Shown piece after piece: positions 17,918-27,481 of a stretch of 52,194 nt of DNA. A program made the translations under genes and the position numbers. Below the pieces are notes generated by a model. It was not told where the DNA came from and ran no database searches. It saw only the letters and a list, made by a program, of their open reading frames with translations. The first letter of the stretch is position 1. The number at the start of each line of letters is the position of its first letter. The stretch is from Bacteroidia bacterium (GTDB taxonomy: Bacteria > Bacteroidota > Bacteroidia > CAIKAF01): NCBI GenBank assembly GCA_016742095.1, contig JACVCJ010000025.1, forward strand, positions 1-52,194, written 5' to 3'.

Positions 17918-18619
17918 ATGTCAGCGCAGGAACCCAACATACGCATACTGCTCGGGGATACACAATACCTCATAAAAGCGGGGCTTACACAGCTTATCCG
18001 CGAAAATTCCGACCTGGAGCCGGCCGGTTCGGTACACAACCTGGCCGACCTGCAGGACAGGCTACACAGCGAAGATTTTGACCTGCTGATCGTAGACAAG
18101 AATTTCGGTGATTTTTTCGAAGAGGAGAACCTGCCGCTTACCGGTGAGATCTTCAAACAGAAGTACGTGCTGGCCATATCCGACATGGACAAGGAAGGCA
18201 TTTACCGCATACACAAGCATCATCTTACGGGTTTTATCACCTACGAAAGCAGCAAGGAAGAGATCCTGGAGGCGATACGCAAATCGGCCGCAGGCATCAA
18301 GTTCTTCAGTCCGCGCATTGTAGAAGCTCTTATTGCCATGACCTATGGTCCGGGAGCCGCTGCGGGCATGCGTCCGGGAACGGCGGCCGAACGCGACCGG
18401 AAGAACGTACAGAGCGAAGCCGCAGCCTTACTGTCGGACCGTGAGAAAGAGATACTGCAGCTGGTGGTAAAGGGCAAAACGGCACAGGAAATGGCCGACG
18501 ATCTTTTCCTGAGCATACATACCATTTACACCCACCGCAAGAACATCCTGAAAAAACTTTCCTGCAAAAACGCTACGGAATTACTTAATTTCGCCATGAA
18601 CAACAATCTCATGGAATAG
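17918..18619 (+). CDS. LuxR-family response regulator, atypical receiver
   Basis: 233 residues. An N-terminal receiver-like domain (8-125) keeps one acid-pocket residue (Asp14) and the phospho-acceptor Asp60 in LLIVDKN. The conserved Lys after strand 5 is missing (GFITYESSKEE where GFLxKxxxxEE is usual). The C-terminal LuxR helix-turn-helix (about 167-225) has LSDREKEILQLVVKGKTAQEMA and SIHTIYTHRKNI. It lies 5 bases before the CDF exporter gene, so it may control or be co-expressed with metal export. Whether it is phosphorylated is uncertain because of the missing Lys. Confidence 0.82.
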   Translation: MSAQEPNIRILLGDTQYLIKAGLTQLIRENSDLEPAGSVHNLADLQDRLHSEDFDLLIVDKNFGDFFEEENLPLTGEIFKQKYVLAISDMDKEGIYRIHKHHLTGFITYESSKEEILEAIRKSAAGIKFFSPRIVEALIAMTYGPGAAAGMRPGTAAERDRKNVQSEAAALLSDREKEILQLVVKGKTAQEMADDLFLSIHTIYTHRKNILKKLSCKNATELLNFAMNNNLME

Positions 18620-18624
18620 GCATT

Positions 18625-19539
18625 ATGGCGCAGCATTCGCACCCGGACACGCATACCTGCACGCACGATCATGGGCACGATCACGGTCATGCCCACGGGA
18701 AGACGACCCGGGCTATTGTCTGGGCACTGGTACTGAATGCCGTTTTTACCGTTATCGAATTCACGGCCGGTTCCCTGTCCCACTCCGCCGCCGTATTATC
18801 GGATGCCGTGCACGACCTGGGCGATTGTTTCACCATTGGTTTTGCCCTGGTGCTGCAACGGTATGCAGGCAGGAAGGCCGACCGGCGTTTTCCCTTCGGT
18901 TACGGGCGTTTATCGGCGGCATCGGCTTTTGTTACGTCGGTAATTCTCATCACGGGATCGGTTTTTATGCTGGTTGAATCGGCACAACGTATCCTGGAAG
19001 ACGACCACCAGATCCGCACTACCATTGTGATACCGGTGGCCTTTGCGGGGCTGCTTTTCAACGGGCTGGCAGCGCGTTTTCTCTTCCACGGACATACGCA
19101 CGATCCGGGGCATGCCCGCAAGGCCATTGCCCTGCACTTTATCGAGGACATACTGGGCTGGGCCGCGGTACTGGCGGGCAGCATCATTATACATTTTACC
19201 GGGTATACGGCCATCGACTCTATACTCTCTGCCGGCATCAGCCTGTTCATCCTGTACCAGGCGCTACGCAACCTGCTGCGGGTGGTCCCGGTATTTTTCG
19301 ATACCCTTCCGGCTTCGGTAAATGCCGCCGCCGCCGAACTGGCCGTAGTAAGCATTTTTGGAGAAGAGGCGCTGCACAAACTACGCATATGGACCATCGA
19401 CGGCAGCAGTCACGCCGCCATTGTCAGCCTGAAACTCCCCGCCACGGTCCCTGCAGAAGAGCTCTCCGCACAAAAGGAGGCCCTGCGCAAGGCCCTGTCC
19501 ACCCAGCAGATCCATACGGTTTATTTTGATCTTGTTTAG
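18625..19539 (+). CDS. Cation diffusion facilitator metal exporter
   Basis: 304 residues. The N-terminus is His-rich (HDHGHDHGHAHG, 14-25) and probably binds metal. Six transmembrane helices follow. Helix 2 carries DAVHDLGD and helix 5 carries HFIEDILG, the transport-site residues of Zn/Cd/Co-type CDF proteins. A short cytoplasmic ferredoxin-like domain forms the C-terminus (about 215-304). It exports divalent cations by proton antiport. It follows the LuxR-type regulator by 5 bases. Confidence 0.9.
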   Translation: MAQHSHPDTHTCTHDHGHDHGHAHGKTTRAIVWALVLNAVFTVIEFTAGSLSHSAAVLSDAVHDLGDCFTIGFALVLQRYAGRKADRRFPFGYGRLSAASAFVTSVILITGSVFMLVESAQRILEDDHQIRTTIVIPVAFAGLLFNGLAARFLFHGHTHDPGHARKAIALHFIEDILGWAAVLAGSIIIHFTGYTAIDSILSAGISLFILYQALRNLLRVVPVFFDTLPASVNAAAAELAVVSIFGEEALHKLRIWTIDGSSHAAIVSLKLPATVPAEELSAQKEALRKALSTQQIHTVYFDLV

Positions 19540-19809
19540 CTTGGCAGCTATTCGCTGACAGCTTGCTGCTTATAGTCCGGCTATGCACTATATAGTCTGA
19601 CTAAATTTTCGTTCGTAAAATTAAATGCTACGTTCATGTATAAAATTTAAATATGCACCGATTGTTAATAACATAAACAATTAATAATCAATAAAAATAA
19701 CGTCATCCTATTTACAAATAACCAGAAATAGTTTACTTCATTTTAACTTTCATAAAATTCATTTTAACAGCTGCCTGCTATATCAAAGAAACTAATTACT
19801 AAGAAAGTA

Positions 19810-19928
19810 GCTTCCGGGTGTTGCGCATTTTTAGTATATACATCAATTTCAGCAGGAATAAATACCGGGTTTTTGCAGGAAAATAGTCTGTCCGAAGCTG
19901 CCGATACTTATTAACGCAGCCCGGAAGC
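19810..19928 (+). promoter_or_regulatory. Long-range inverted repeat in a gene-free stretch
   Basis: The 436 bases from 19540 to 19975 hold no gene and are AT-rich. Within them GCTTCCGGG (19810-19818) pairs perfectly with CCCGGAAGC (19920-19928), and TGCG (19822-19825) with CGCA (19915-19918) stacks inside. This could fold a 119-base leader just upstream of the LytTR gene, or be a protein-binding repeat. An approximate -7 box (TATTTTG, 19944-19950) lies after it, which would instead place the repeat upstream of transcription. Confidence 0.4.
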
Positions 19929-19975
19929 CAGCGGGCTTAATTGTATTTTGAGTGCTGCTTTACAACACCTTAGAA

Positions 19976-20743
19976 ATGACAAAAGCGCACAAATTCATAC
20001 TGCCCGTTTACCGGCACCTGAAGGATATTATCATTGTGGAAGACAGCATAGTAGACTATCATTACATCTGCAGGCTGATACGAAAGATCAATCCTTCGTT
20101 CGAACTGTTCCATGCCACGGATTTCAGTATCCTGCTACAGCTTCTTGAACAGCGGAAACCCACACTGGTCATCTACAACACGCGTGTGGGGCGCCGGAGT
20201 TTCTTCAGCTTTTACGACAGGCACGAACAACTGCACGATATTCCTTTCCTGATCGTTTCACAGCATACCGAACTGGCGCTTCAGGCTTTTCAGCGCAGGG
20301 CCGTACACTTTATAAAAAAGCCGGCGCGCATGGAGGAACTGGCAGATGCGTTCCGGCGCGTAGAAGAAGGATACAAGATGAGATCGGCCTTCGAACACAA
20401 CGAGCAGAGCCTGTACCTTCCCGTACTGCGCGATAAGGCCCTGTATTACGTTCCCTATACCGATGTGGTGTACCTGCGGGCCAGCGGTTCGTACACCTTT
20501 ATTGTGCTGAAGAGCCGCGAGCAGATATGCGTATCGAAGAACCTCGGGCATTACGAGGCCCTGCTGCCCGGCTTTTTTGTAAGGATAAACAAATCGGTCA
20601 TTATTAATATACGTTTTATAAAACGTATATACAAAGACAATACCGGCATCGAACTCGGAGACTTTGCAGCCTTCGATATCTCGATACGCCGCCGTCCCAA
20701 TGTATTAAAGCAGATACAGATGTTTCTTTCGGGCAGTATCTAA
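19976..20743 (+). CDS. LytTR regulator with phospho-dead receiver
   Basis: 255 residues from the ATG at 19976; an in-frame GTG at 19952 would add eight. The receiver domain (16-135) has Glu22-Asp23 and Lys114, but the phospho-acceptor position is Asn68 (LVIYNTRVG), where the paralogue at 27482 has LIICDIELG. The C-terminal LytTR DNA-binding domain (about 155-255) has DVVYLRASGSYTFI, VSKNLGHYEALLP and FVRINKSVIIN. It probably acts independently of phosphorylation. Its stop overlaps the convergent kinase stop by 4 bases. The two LytTR genes flank the T9SS cassette. Confidence 0.85.
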   Translation: MTKAHKFILPVYRHLKDIIIVEDSIVDYHYICRLIRKINPSFELFHATDFSILLQLLEQRKPTLVIYNTRVGRRSFFSFYDRHEQLHDIPFLIVSQHTELALQAFQRRAVHFIKKPARMEELADAFRRVEEGYKMRSAFEHNEQSLYLPVLRDKALYYVPYTDVVYLRASGSYTFIVLKSREQICVSKNLGHYEALLPGFFVRINKSVIINIRFIKRIYKDNTGIELGDFAAFDISIRRRPNVLKQIQMFLSGSI

Positions 20744-21765
20744 AAGGTTACACGGCTCAGCTGTTCCCTGCCGGCCAGCGTGATCTTTACCTCAAAGGTA
20801 TTGTTCATGCTCTGCACAAAACAGGTAAGCCCGAGGTCCTGCGTGGTTTTCTCGATGAACTTACGCCCCATGCCTGTCGATTTCTTCCAGGTGCGGAAAA
20901 ACACCGACTGCGCTTTTTCTTCGGACCTGTATACGTTTTTTACGACCAGGAAACCTTTATCGGCCGACACATGGATCTCGGTGCCCTCTTCCGCATATTT
21001 AACGGCATTGTCGAGAATATTGAACATGAGGTGACGGAACAGGAAACGGTTGGATACGATACAAAGCCCGGGGTCCAGGTCCACGCGTATTCTTTTGTTT
21101 TCGAGCCGGGTGGCCGAGGAGAACACATCGCAGAGCTCGGTAATGAGTGCCGAAAGCGAAAAGTCCTGAAAATCGGACCGGGCATGCGGCATATCTTTTT
21201 CGTTATAGAGATAGAGCAGCGAATTGATAAAAAATATCTGCCGTTCGATCATTTCCACCTTTTCGTGGATATGCGTCTGCAGCGAGGTGTCCTGGTTCTC
21301 GATCTCGATCAGCATCAGGCTGGCCTGCAGGGTGGCAAGCAGCCCCTTCAGATCGTGCGAGAGCAGCGAATAGAGCTCATTCTTTTCCTTGATGTTCTTT
21401 TCCAGTTTGCTTACGCAGGTGTCCAGGTTCACGTAGAGGTTGCCGCTTTCATCGCTGAAATGCAGCTGTTCTTTCTGCCAGCTTTCACCGCTTATGTACT
21501 TGTTCAGTTTGTTCGACATGAGGCGGGTCGGCTCGGTGATCTTGTTCAGGAAATACAGCAGCACGCCCATGGTAATGGCCGTAAATACAAAGAGGATCAG
21601 CAGACCGCTCCCGGTGCCGAGATCTGAATAACTGATGAGAAAAAAAGCAAGGATACCGATACATACAGCATAGGCTCCTCCTGAAATAAGGAAGGCTGCT
21701 CTGTAGGAAATTTTACGCTGGGAAGGAGGGCGGGTAATCTGTTGATGGAATTTAAGATGCTCCAT
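20740..21765 (-). CDS. Membrane sensor histidine kinase, degenerate ATP lid
   Basis: 341 residues from the ATG at 21763-21765; an in-frame TTG at 21798 is less likely. Two transmembrane helices (about 22-45 and 52-73) enclose almost no periplasmic loop, followed by a HAMP-like linker. The phospho-acceptor His137 is in SLLSHDLKG and the N-box is HLMFNILDNAVKYA (245-258). The G1 motif DxGxG is not recognisable (DKGFLVVKNV) and the G2 region reads STGMGRKFI. The short loop suggests it senses the membrane or works with another protein. It is convergent with the phospho-dead LytTR gene. Confidence 0.8.
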   Translation of the reverse strand: MEHLKFHQQITRPPSQRKISYRAAFLISGGAYAVCIGILAFFLISYSDLGTGSGLLILFVFTAITMGVLLYFLNKITEPTRLMSNKLNKYISGESWQKEQLHFSDESGNLYVNLDTCVSKLEKNIKEKNELYSLLSHDLKGLLATLQASLMLIEIENQDTSLQTHIHEKVEMIERQIFFINSLLYLYNEKDMPHARSDFQDFSLSALITELCDVFSSATRLENKRIRVDLDPGLCIVSNRFLFRHLMFNILDNAVKYAEEGTEIHVSADKGFLVVKNVYRSEEKAQSVFFRTWKKSTGMGRKFIEKTTQDLGLTCFVQSMNNTFEVKITLAGREQLSRVTF

Positions 21766-22021
21766 ACTAAAGGTTGTTAATTGGTTTAGGATATTCAAAG
21801 TTAATAAAAAAATGCCCTCTTCTTACGTAAGTGAAAAATCGGCCTGCGTTCCTTAAAAAAGCGCCTACCTTCATAAATAAACAATATACTATATACCAAT
21901 AAATTACACACAAACCAAGCTAAACACGCCGGCACTGAACCCTATTGAAGCATAGCCGAAAAGACAGGAAAATAAAAAATACACAAAAATCTAAAATACA
22001 GGTATTTAAAACGAAAATCGC

Positions 22022-22060
22022 ATGTAGAATTTCTATGGACGACCTCTGTATATTCTACAT
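22022..22060. promoter_or_regulatory. Inverted repeat upstream of the T9SS cassette
   Basis: The gene-free, AT-rich 404 bases from 21766 to 22169 contain ATGTAGAAT (22022-22030) and its exact inverse ATTCTACAT (22052-22060), 21 bases apart. It lies about 110 bases before the start of the cargo gene, a plausible operator position for one of the LytTR regulators. No perfect TAnnTTTG box was found; TACATTTT near 22106 is the nearest. Confidence 0.35.
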
Positions 22061-22169
22061 TCATTAATTAAACCTCAACGTTCGTTAAATATACGCTAAC
22101 GGGGATACATTTTCGCACTTTCATTCAAAGCATATGGAATAATTTTACTCAACATCAACTAATTACTCT

Positions 22170-24455
22170 ATGAAAAAATCACTACTCTTTTTGTTGTGTG
22201 CTTTCGTGCTGAAAACCGCTATACGCGGGCAATTTTATTCGGATACGCTCTTCTTCGCCAATACATGTCCCACAGGCGTGGCCTGTACAGGAGGCTGTAC
22301 AGATCCCATGTTTGCCGTGGACAGCAATCTGATGAACTTTGCCACGCTTTACAACGGGCTCGGTGTAGGCAGCTCTGTAAGCATTGAATATGGATTTTCG
22401 GTACCCGCCCAGGGAGGCGCCCTCATCGGCATTACTCTCCAGGAAGGGAACCAGTTCCTGAGCGTGGGACTACTCTCCAACATCACCGTGGAGCTCTTCA
22501 GCAGCACGGGTACACTGGTTGGTCAGAAGGCCGGCCTCGACCTGCAGGACCTCGGGCTCCTCAGTAGTAACGGTTCGGTGCCCACCTATGTGGTCTCCTT
22601 CTTTACCGCACCGGGTAACTACAATATACAGCGGGTGCGCGTTACCCTGGGCGGAGTAGCCAATGTGCTGAACGATATCCGTGTGTATAACGCCTTTTAC
22701 CTGGACCCGGCGCAGAACACCAGCGGCAATATCTGCGGGCTGGAATACGCCGTGAACCATGTAAGCTCTTCCTGCTCCGGCCTGCTCTGCAGCGTGCAGA
22801 ATCCCCAGCTGGCCGTGGACCTGCTGAACTACGATGACTATGCCACACTGAACATTCCCGTGGGACTGCTGGGAGTACTGGGTACGGCCCAGATCGAACT
22901 TTCGTGGAATACTCCCGGCGATTCGGGCGATTTCGTAGGGTTCATCATCGGGCAGCAGAACCTGGTACTGAGCGTAGCCCTGCTCGATGCCATGGACGTG
23001 GAACTGATCGACAGCAGCGGCAACGTGGTCTTTGCCCAGCTCGGGTTCCAGACGGTAGGACTCACGCTCCTTTCCGGGACCTCCGATAAATCGATCATCG
23101 GGTTCTACTCACCCGTCAAGTTCGTAAGCGCCAGGCTGCGGCTCACCCAGCTGGTAGGCCTGCTTACCTCGCTGCGGGTATACGGGGCGGTAAAATTCAA
23201 TCCGACCCCGCAGGTGATTGGGATCAGCTCATCGGCCACGGGTAATCTGTGCCAGGGCGATACGGTGACGCTCACGGCTTCATCAGGATACGCACAGTAT
23301 TTCTGGTCAACGGGCGATACGACGCAGACGATCTCCGTAACACAGTCGGGCAACTATACGCTTACGGCGGTAGACTCATCGGCCTGTACCTTCTATTCCA
23401 CCGTGGCCCCGGTAACCTTTAACCCGCTGCCCGCAGCGCCGGCACTGGCTGCCGTGAGTGCCAATCCGCTTACCATCTGCCAGGGCGATACGGCTACGCT
23501 TACGGTAAACAGTTCGTCGCTGCCCTTTACCTGGAGCACCGGCGATACCACGCAGAGCATTCCCGTGACCACAGCCGGCTTTTACTACGCCGGCGTTACG
23601 GATACACTGGGTTGCAGCAGCTATTCCGATACCGTACAGGTGAACATAGAAACAGCAGACATATCGCTGCTCAGCGCGGCGAACGATATCTGTGCCGGCA
23701 CACCGGTTACCATAACGGTACTGGCCAACGGCACGGTTACCTGGAACGACGGCAGCATGGGAACTTCGTATATGGTTTCTCCCGTTACCACCACTACCTA
23801 TACCGCCTTTGTAATTACGACACACGGTTGTAACGATATGCTGCAGGTGACCATCAACGTGGCCGATTCCACACCGGTGGCACAGGCCATGGACGATAAC
23901 GGTACCATCGAAGAGAACGATATGAACATTGCCCTGGACGTAGGCAACAACGACGTACTGCACGGTACGCCCGCATGGACCATCCTGGCGGGACCGCAGC
24001 ACGGCAGTGCCGGCATACAGAATGGCGAAATTACGTATACACCTTCGCCTAATTATTTCGGGAACGACAGCATTCAATACGAAGTATGCACCGATAACAT
24101 ATGTGGTAATGTATGCGACACGGCCTGGCTTCGTATACTCATCCAGGAAGATCCGGACGGTTCCAACAACCCGCTGATACGTGTACCCGGAGGTGTGTCG
24201 CACAATGGCGACGGCGTAAACGATCTGCTGGTGATCGAAGGTATTGAATACTATCCGAACAACCGGCTTACCATACTGAACCGCTGGGGCGAAGTGGTAT
24301 ACAGATCGGCTCCCTACACCAACAACTGGGACGGATATGCCAATACCGGCCTGGTGGCAGGACACGACAAGCTTCCCGATGGCACCTACTATTATGTGCT
24401 GATCCTGGGAGATGAATCCAAACCGATGAGAGGTTTTATTGAACTGCGTAAGTAA
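22170..24455 (+). CDS. Secreted adhesin-like protein with T9SS type B tail
   Basis: 761 residues. A signal peptide (1-20) is followed by two related beta-rich modules (about 22-178 and 185-345, each with a Cys-containing start and an xxLRVYxAxxF-type end) and two Ig/PKD-like repeats (about 350-420 and 425-500, each with C-QGDT and STGDTTQ). A third Ig-like module and a cadherin-like domain (about 570-665, ending in the NYFGNDSIQYEVC region) come next. The C-terminal gliding-associated type B sorting domain (about 675-761) has NGDGVNDLLVI, LTILNRWGEVVY and LPDGTYYYVL. It would be exported by T9SS and surface-held. It heads a cassette with the next two genes. Confidence 0.88.
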   Translation: MKKSLLFLLCAFVLKTAIRGQFYSDTLFFANTCPTGVACTGGCTDPMFAVDSNLMNFATLYNGLGVGSSVSIEYGFSVPAQGGALIGITLQEGNQFLSVGLLSNITVELFSSTGTLVGQKAGLDLQDLGLLSSNGSVPTYVVSFFTAPGNYNIQRVRVTLGGVANVLNDIRVYNAFYLDPAQNTSGNICGLEYAVNHVSSSCSGLLCSVQNPQLAVDLLNYDDYATLNIPVGLLGVLGTAQIELSWNTPGDSGDFVGFIIGQQNLVLSVALLDAMDVELIDSSGNVVFAQLGFQTVGLTLLSGTSDKSIIGFYSPVKFVSARLRLTQLVGLLTSLRVYGAVKFNPTPQVIGISSSATGNLCQGDTVTLTASSGYAQYFWSTGDTTQTISVTQSGNYTLTAVDSSACTFYSTVAPVTFNPLPAAPALAAVSANPLTICQGDTATLTVNSSSLPFTWSTGDTTQSIPVTTAGFYYAGVTDTLGCSSYSDTVQVNIETADISLLSAANDICAGTPVTITVLANGTVTWNDGSMGTSYMVSPVTTTTYTAFVITTHGCNDMLQVTINVADSTPVAQAMDDNGTIEENDMNIALDVGNNDVLHGTPAWTILAGPQHGSAGIQNGEITYTPSPNYFGNDSIQYEVCTDNICGNVCDTAWLRILIQEDPDGSNNPLIRVPGGVSHNGDGVNDLLVIEGIEYYPNNRLTILNRWGEVVYRSAPYTNNWDGYANTGLVAGHDKLPDGTYYYVLILGDESKPMRGFIELRK

Positions 24456-24472
24456 CCAACGAAGCAATTTTT

Positions 24473-25435
24473 ATGAAAAAGATCTTTAATACCATACTGT
24501 ACAGTTCGGTCGGAATGCTGGCATTCTTTACCGCAACCACCAAAACGATGGCTCAGGATATACCCCACTACTCACTCTACATGTTCCACCAGCCATTTAT
24601 CAACTCGGCCGCTTCCGGCTCCTACGACGGTATTTTCGGCGGACTGATCGTAAACAACCAGATGATGGGCTTTACCGGTGCACCGGTTGTGGCCACGCTC
24701 GATGTGGGCGGCCCCATCGGCAATACCAACCTGGTACTGAGCGGACAGCTCGCCCATGAAAAAATAGGTGTATCGAACCGTACCAATTTCGGCATTACGG
24801 CCGCCTACCGCGTAAAACTCGACCTGAAGAACTACCTTTCTTTTGGTATATCGGTGGGTGCCAAATACGTAAATTCCGACTTCTCCTCGCTCAACAACGG
24901 CGGTGTGTCCGATCCTACGTTCAATAACCGCATCAGTTACGTTTCGCCTACCATACGTGCCGGCGTGTACTATTTCCGCAATAATTTCTATGCCGGCGTG
25001 GGTGTGAACAATATCCTGAGCGATAACCTGAACAACAATAACCTGGGCCGCATCCGCGACGTGGAGGCTGATCCGCGCTCCATGCACTGGTTTGCGCAGG
25101 CCGGTTACCAGGTACGTTTTGCACAGGTATGGAAATTTCAGCCTTCCGTACTGCTGAAACACGTGGCTGGTGCGCCCTTCCAGTTTGATGTGAACGCACA
25201 CTTCATGGTGAAGGACCGTGTGGGTTTCGGGGCCTCGTACCGTTCCATCGGGACCACCGTTCTGCTCATTGACTACACCTTCCGCCAGGGCGTTACCATC
25301 GGCTATTCGGGCAATTTTGCCGTAAACAACAAGGCCAAGGCCGCCTTTATGGGGCATGAGATATTCCTGGGTTTCCGCCTGAAAAACACGAAGAACAAGA
25401 GCAACTACATCGGCGTGGACGTACCGCGTTTCTAA
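24473..25435 (+). CDS. PorP/SprF-family T9SS outer-membrane protein
   Basis: 320 residues. A signal peptide (cleavage after TMAQ, about 28) is followed by the PorP/SprF start DIPHYSLYMFHQPFINSAASGS (in part at 29-48) and a predicted 14-strand-type outer-membrane barrel. These proteins anchor or guide type B T9SS cargo at the cell surface. It sits 17 bases after the type B cargo gene and 20 bases before the PorE-like gene, the usual arrangement for a dedicated cargo/partner pair. Confidence 0.9.
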   Translation: MKKIFNTILYSSVGMLAFFTATTKTMAQDIPHYSLYMFHQPFINSAASGSYDGIFGGLIVNNQMMGFTGAPVVATLDVGGPIGNTNLVLSGQLAHEKIGVSNRTNFGITAAYRVKLDLKNYLSFGISVGAKYVNSDFSSLNNGGVSDPTFNNRISYVSPTIRAGVYYFRNNFYAGVGVNNILSDNLNNNNLGRIRDVEADPRSMHWFAQAGYQVRFAQVWKFQPSVLLKHVAGAPFQFDVNAHFMVKDRVGFGASYRSIGTTVLLIDYTFRQGVTIGYSGNFAVNNKAKAAFMGHEIFLGFRLKNTKNKSNYIGVDVPRF

Positions 25436-25455
25436 ATCCCTAAAACGAATCCGTT

Positions 25456-27390
25456 ATGAAAAACAAGATATTCTATGGTCTGTTGACGGCCGCTTTGTTT
25501 GCAGGCCTGAGTTCTGCCTCACGGGCACAGCTTTTCGGGGACGAGATCGCCGATAACGAGTTCAGCCGCGGCAATTACCGCAAAGCGCTGGAATACTACA
25601 ACGAAATGGCGGCCAAGGACCGCTCGGGCAAATACCTGTACAAGATCGCCGATTGCGAACTGGAACTGAAGAATTATGCCGAGGCCGAAAAGCACTATGC
25701 CACCTACCTCGAAAAGCATCATTCGCCGCTGGCCGTACGCCTCAACTACGCACAGGCCCTGATGTACACGGGTAATTACGACGCGGCCCGCGAGCAGCTG
25801 GTCCTGTTTAAGAACGGGAATCCCGGCAAAGATGTGTACCGTGCCGATGTCATGCTGAAAAGCATCGATTATGCCCGGCAGCATGCCGAAACGGACACGA
25901 ACGAAAAGTTCAGCATCATCAAATCGAACATACAGCTGGGTGGCCTGTACCTGGGCGGCAACTCCTTCCGCGATGCACTGCTTACCACCAAACCGGCCGA
26001 TGCCAATGCCGATGCACCGCAGTACTCCTTTGCGTCGTATCCCTACGGACTGGATAAACCCTATACGGCCGTTACGTATACCGACAGCATCAACAACAAA
26101 TTCTACATGGGCGCTCCCAGCTTTACCGGTGATTGCAAGACCATGTACTTTACGGCCAATAAATCGGCGACAGATAAGGCCAGTCCGAAGCAGTACAGCA
26201 AAAGCAACCTGAGCAGCAGCGGCCGCAATACGCTTACGATCTTCCGTTCTTCGCTCAAAGACGGCAAGTGGACCGATATTACGCCCTTACCGTTCACCTC
26301 CAACGAGTTCAGCGACACCCATCCCTTCATTACACCGGATGGCAGACACCTGTACTTTGCATCGAACCGTCCCGGAGGCTTCGGCGGCTTTGATCTCTAC
26401 TACTGCAAAAGCGAAGGCAAAGACAAATGGAGTGCTCCGCTGAACCTGGGCGGCAAGATCAACACGCCGTACGACGAGCTGAATCCCTTTGCCCTCGGTG
26501 ATACGATGCTGTATTTCTCATCGGAAGGCAAGACCGGTTACGGCGGCGCCGATATCTATTACTGCCACGGCCAGGAACACCGCTGGGGCGAACCCGAGAA
26601 CATGGGCCCGGGTTTCAATTCCTTTGCCGACGATTTTGGTATATCCTTCGACACCTCGGGCACCTACGGACTGTTTGCGTCCAACCGCGATACCCGCAAA
26701 GGTGTGGACGAAGTGTGGTACTTCAGCCGTGTAATTACGTATATTAATGGTGGTGGTCTGACCAAGGACAAGTTCAACGGCACTACCCTGCCCGGCGTAC
26801 AGATCAGCATTTTTGAACAGGGTCGTACAGAACCCGTTGCCACGCTTACTTCGGACAAGGAGGGTAATTATCGTTACGATAAATTTGAGCCTAACAAAAA
26901 ATACCTGATCCGGGGCGACAAGGAAGGGTACCTGCGTCGTGAGGTACAGGTGGATCCCCGGTTCACGGCCATGGACAAAATAGATCTTTCCCTGGACCCC
27001 AAACTGAAAAAGAACGACGTTTTTGCCTTTAAGGACATCCTGTTTGAATACAACAAGGCCGATCTGCTGCCGGCTTCGGTCTCTACCCTGAACCGCCTGG
27101 CCGAACTGCTGATCGTCAACTCAGAGGCCATCGTGGAACTGAGTGCACACACCGACTGCCGGGGCAACGACGGGTATAACGACCGCCTGTCCCAGCGCCG
27201 TGCCGAGTCTGCCGTAAATTACCTGGTTTCCATGGGCGTGAATGCCGACCGCATCATTGCCGTGGGATACGGGGAACGTAAGCTGAAGAACCGTTGCCGC
27301 GACGGCGTTCCCTGCAGCGAAGAAGAGCATGAAGTAAACCGGCGTGTGGAAATTAAAGTTATTGATATGAAACAATTATCGCAGATGTAG
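25456..27390 (+). CDS. PorE-like OmpA-family protein (TPR, PD40, CRD, OmpA)
   Basis: 644 residues with the domain order known for P. gingivalis PorE: signal peptide (1-24), TPR-like helices (about 30-140), WD40/PD40 beta-propeller blades (about 190-420, with HPFITPDGRHLYFASNRPGG), a carboxypeptidase-regulatory-like domain (about 430-515), and an OmpA C-terminal domain (about 530-640, with SAHTDCRGNDGYNDRLSQRR). It should tether the T9SS attachment machinery to peptidoglycan. It is the third gene of the type B cassette and is followed by a strong hairpin. Confidence 0.87.
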   Translation: MKNKIFYGLLTAALFAGLSSASRAQLFGDEIADNEFSRGNYRKALEYYNEMAAKDRSGKYLYKIADCELELKNYAEAEKHYATYLEKHHSPLAVRLNYAQALMYTGNYDAAREQLVLFKNGNPGKDVYRADVMLKSIDYARQHAETDTNEKFSIIKSNIQLGGLYLGGNSFRDALLTTKPADANADAPQYSFASYPYGLDKPYTAVTYTDSINNKFYMGAPSFTGDCKTMYFTANKSATDKASPKQYSKSNLSSSGRNTLTIFRSSLKDGKWTDITPLPFTSNEFSDTHPFITPDGRHLYFASNRPGGFGGFDLYYCKSEGKDKWSAPLNLGGKINTPYDELNPFALGDTMLYFSSEGKTGYGGADIYYCHGQEHRWGEPENMGPGFNSFADDFGISFDTSGTYGLFASNRDTRKGVDEVWYFSRVITYINGGGLTKDKFNGTTLPGVQISIFEQGRTEPVATLTSDKEGNYRYDKFEPNKKYLIRGDKEGYLRREVQVDPRFTAMDKIDLSLDPKLKKNDVFAFKDILFEYNKADLLPASVSTLNRLAELLIVNSEAIVELSAHTDCRGNDGYNDRLSQRRAESAVNYLVSMGVNADRIIAVGYGERKLKNRCRDGVPCSEEEHEVNRRVEIKVIDMKQLSQM

Positions 27391-27401
27391 CGTACTATGT
27401 A

Positions 27402-27446
27402 GGATACGAAAGAGAACATCTCACCCGGTGTTCTCTTTCGCTATCC
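27402..27446 (+). terminator. Strong hairpin after the T9SS cassette
   Basis: CGAAAGAGAACA (27407-27418) pairs perfectly with TGTTCTCTTTCG (27429-27440) around a 10-base loop. GGATA/TATCC extends the stem by five pairs past one bulged C. There is no T tract, so it may end or attenuate transcription, or protect the upstream messenger end, rather than be a classical terminator. It begins 12 bases after the PorE-like stop. Confidence 0.5.
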
Positions 27447-27481
27447 GTAATGACGTATACCTTAAAACCTATACCCTGCCT

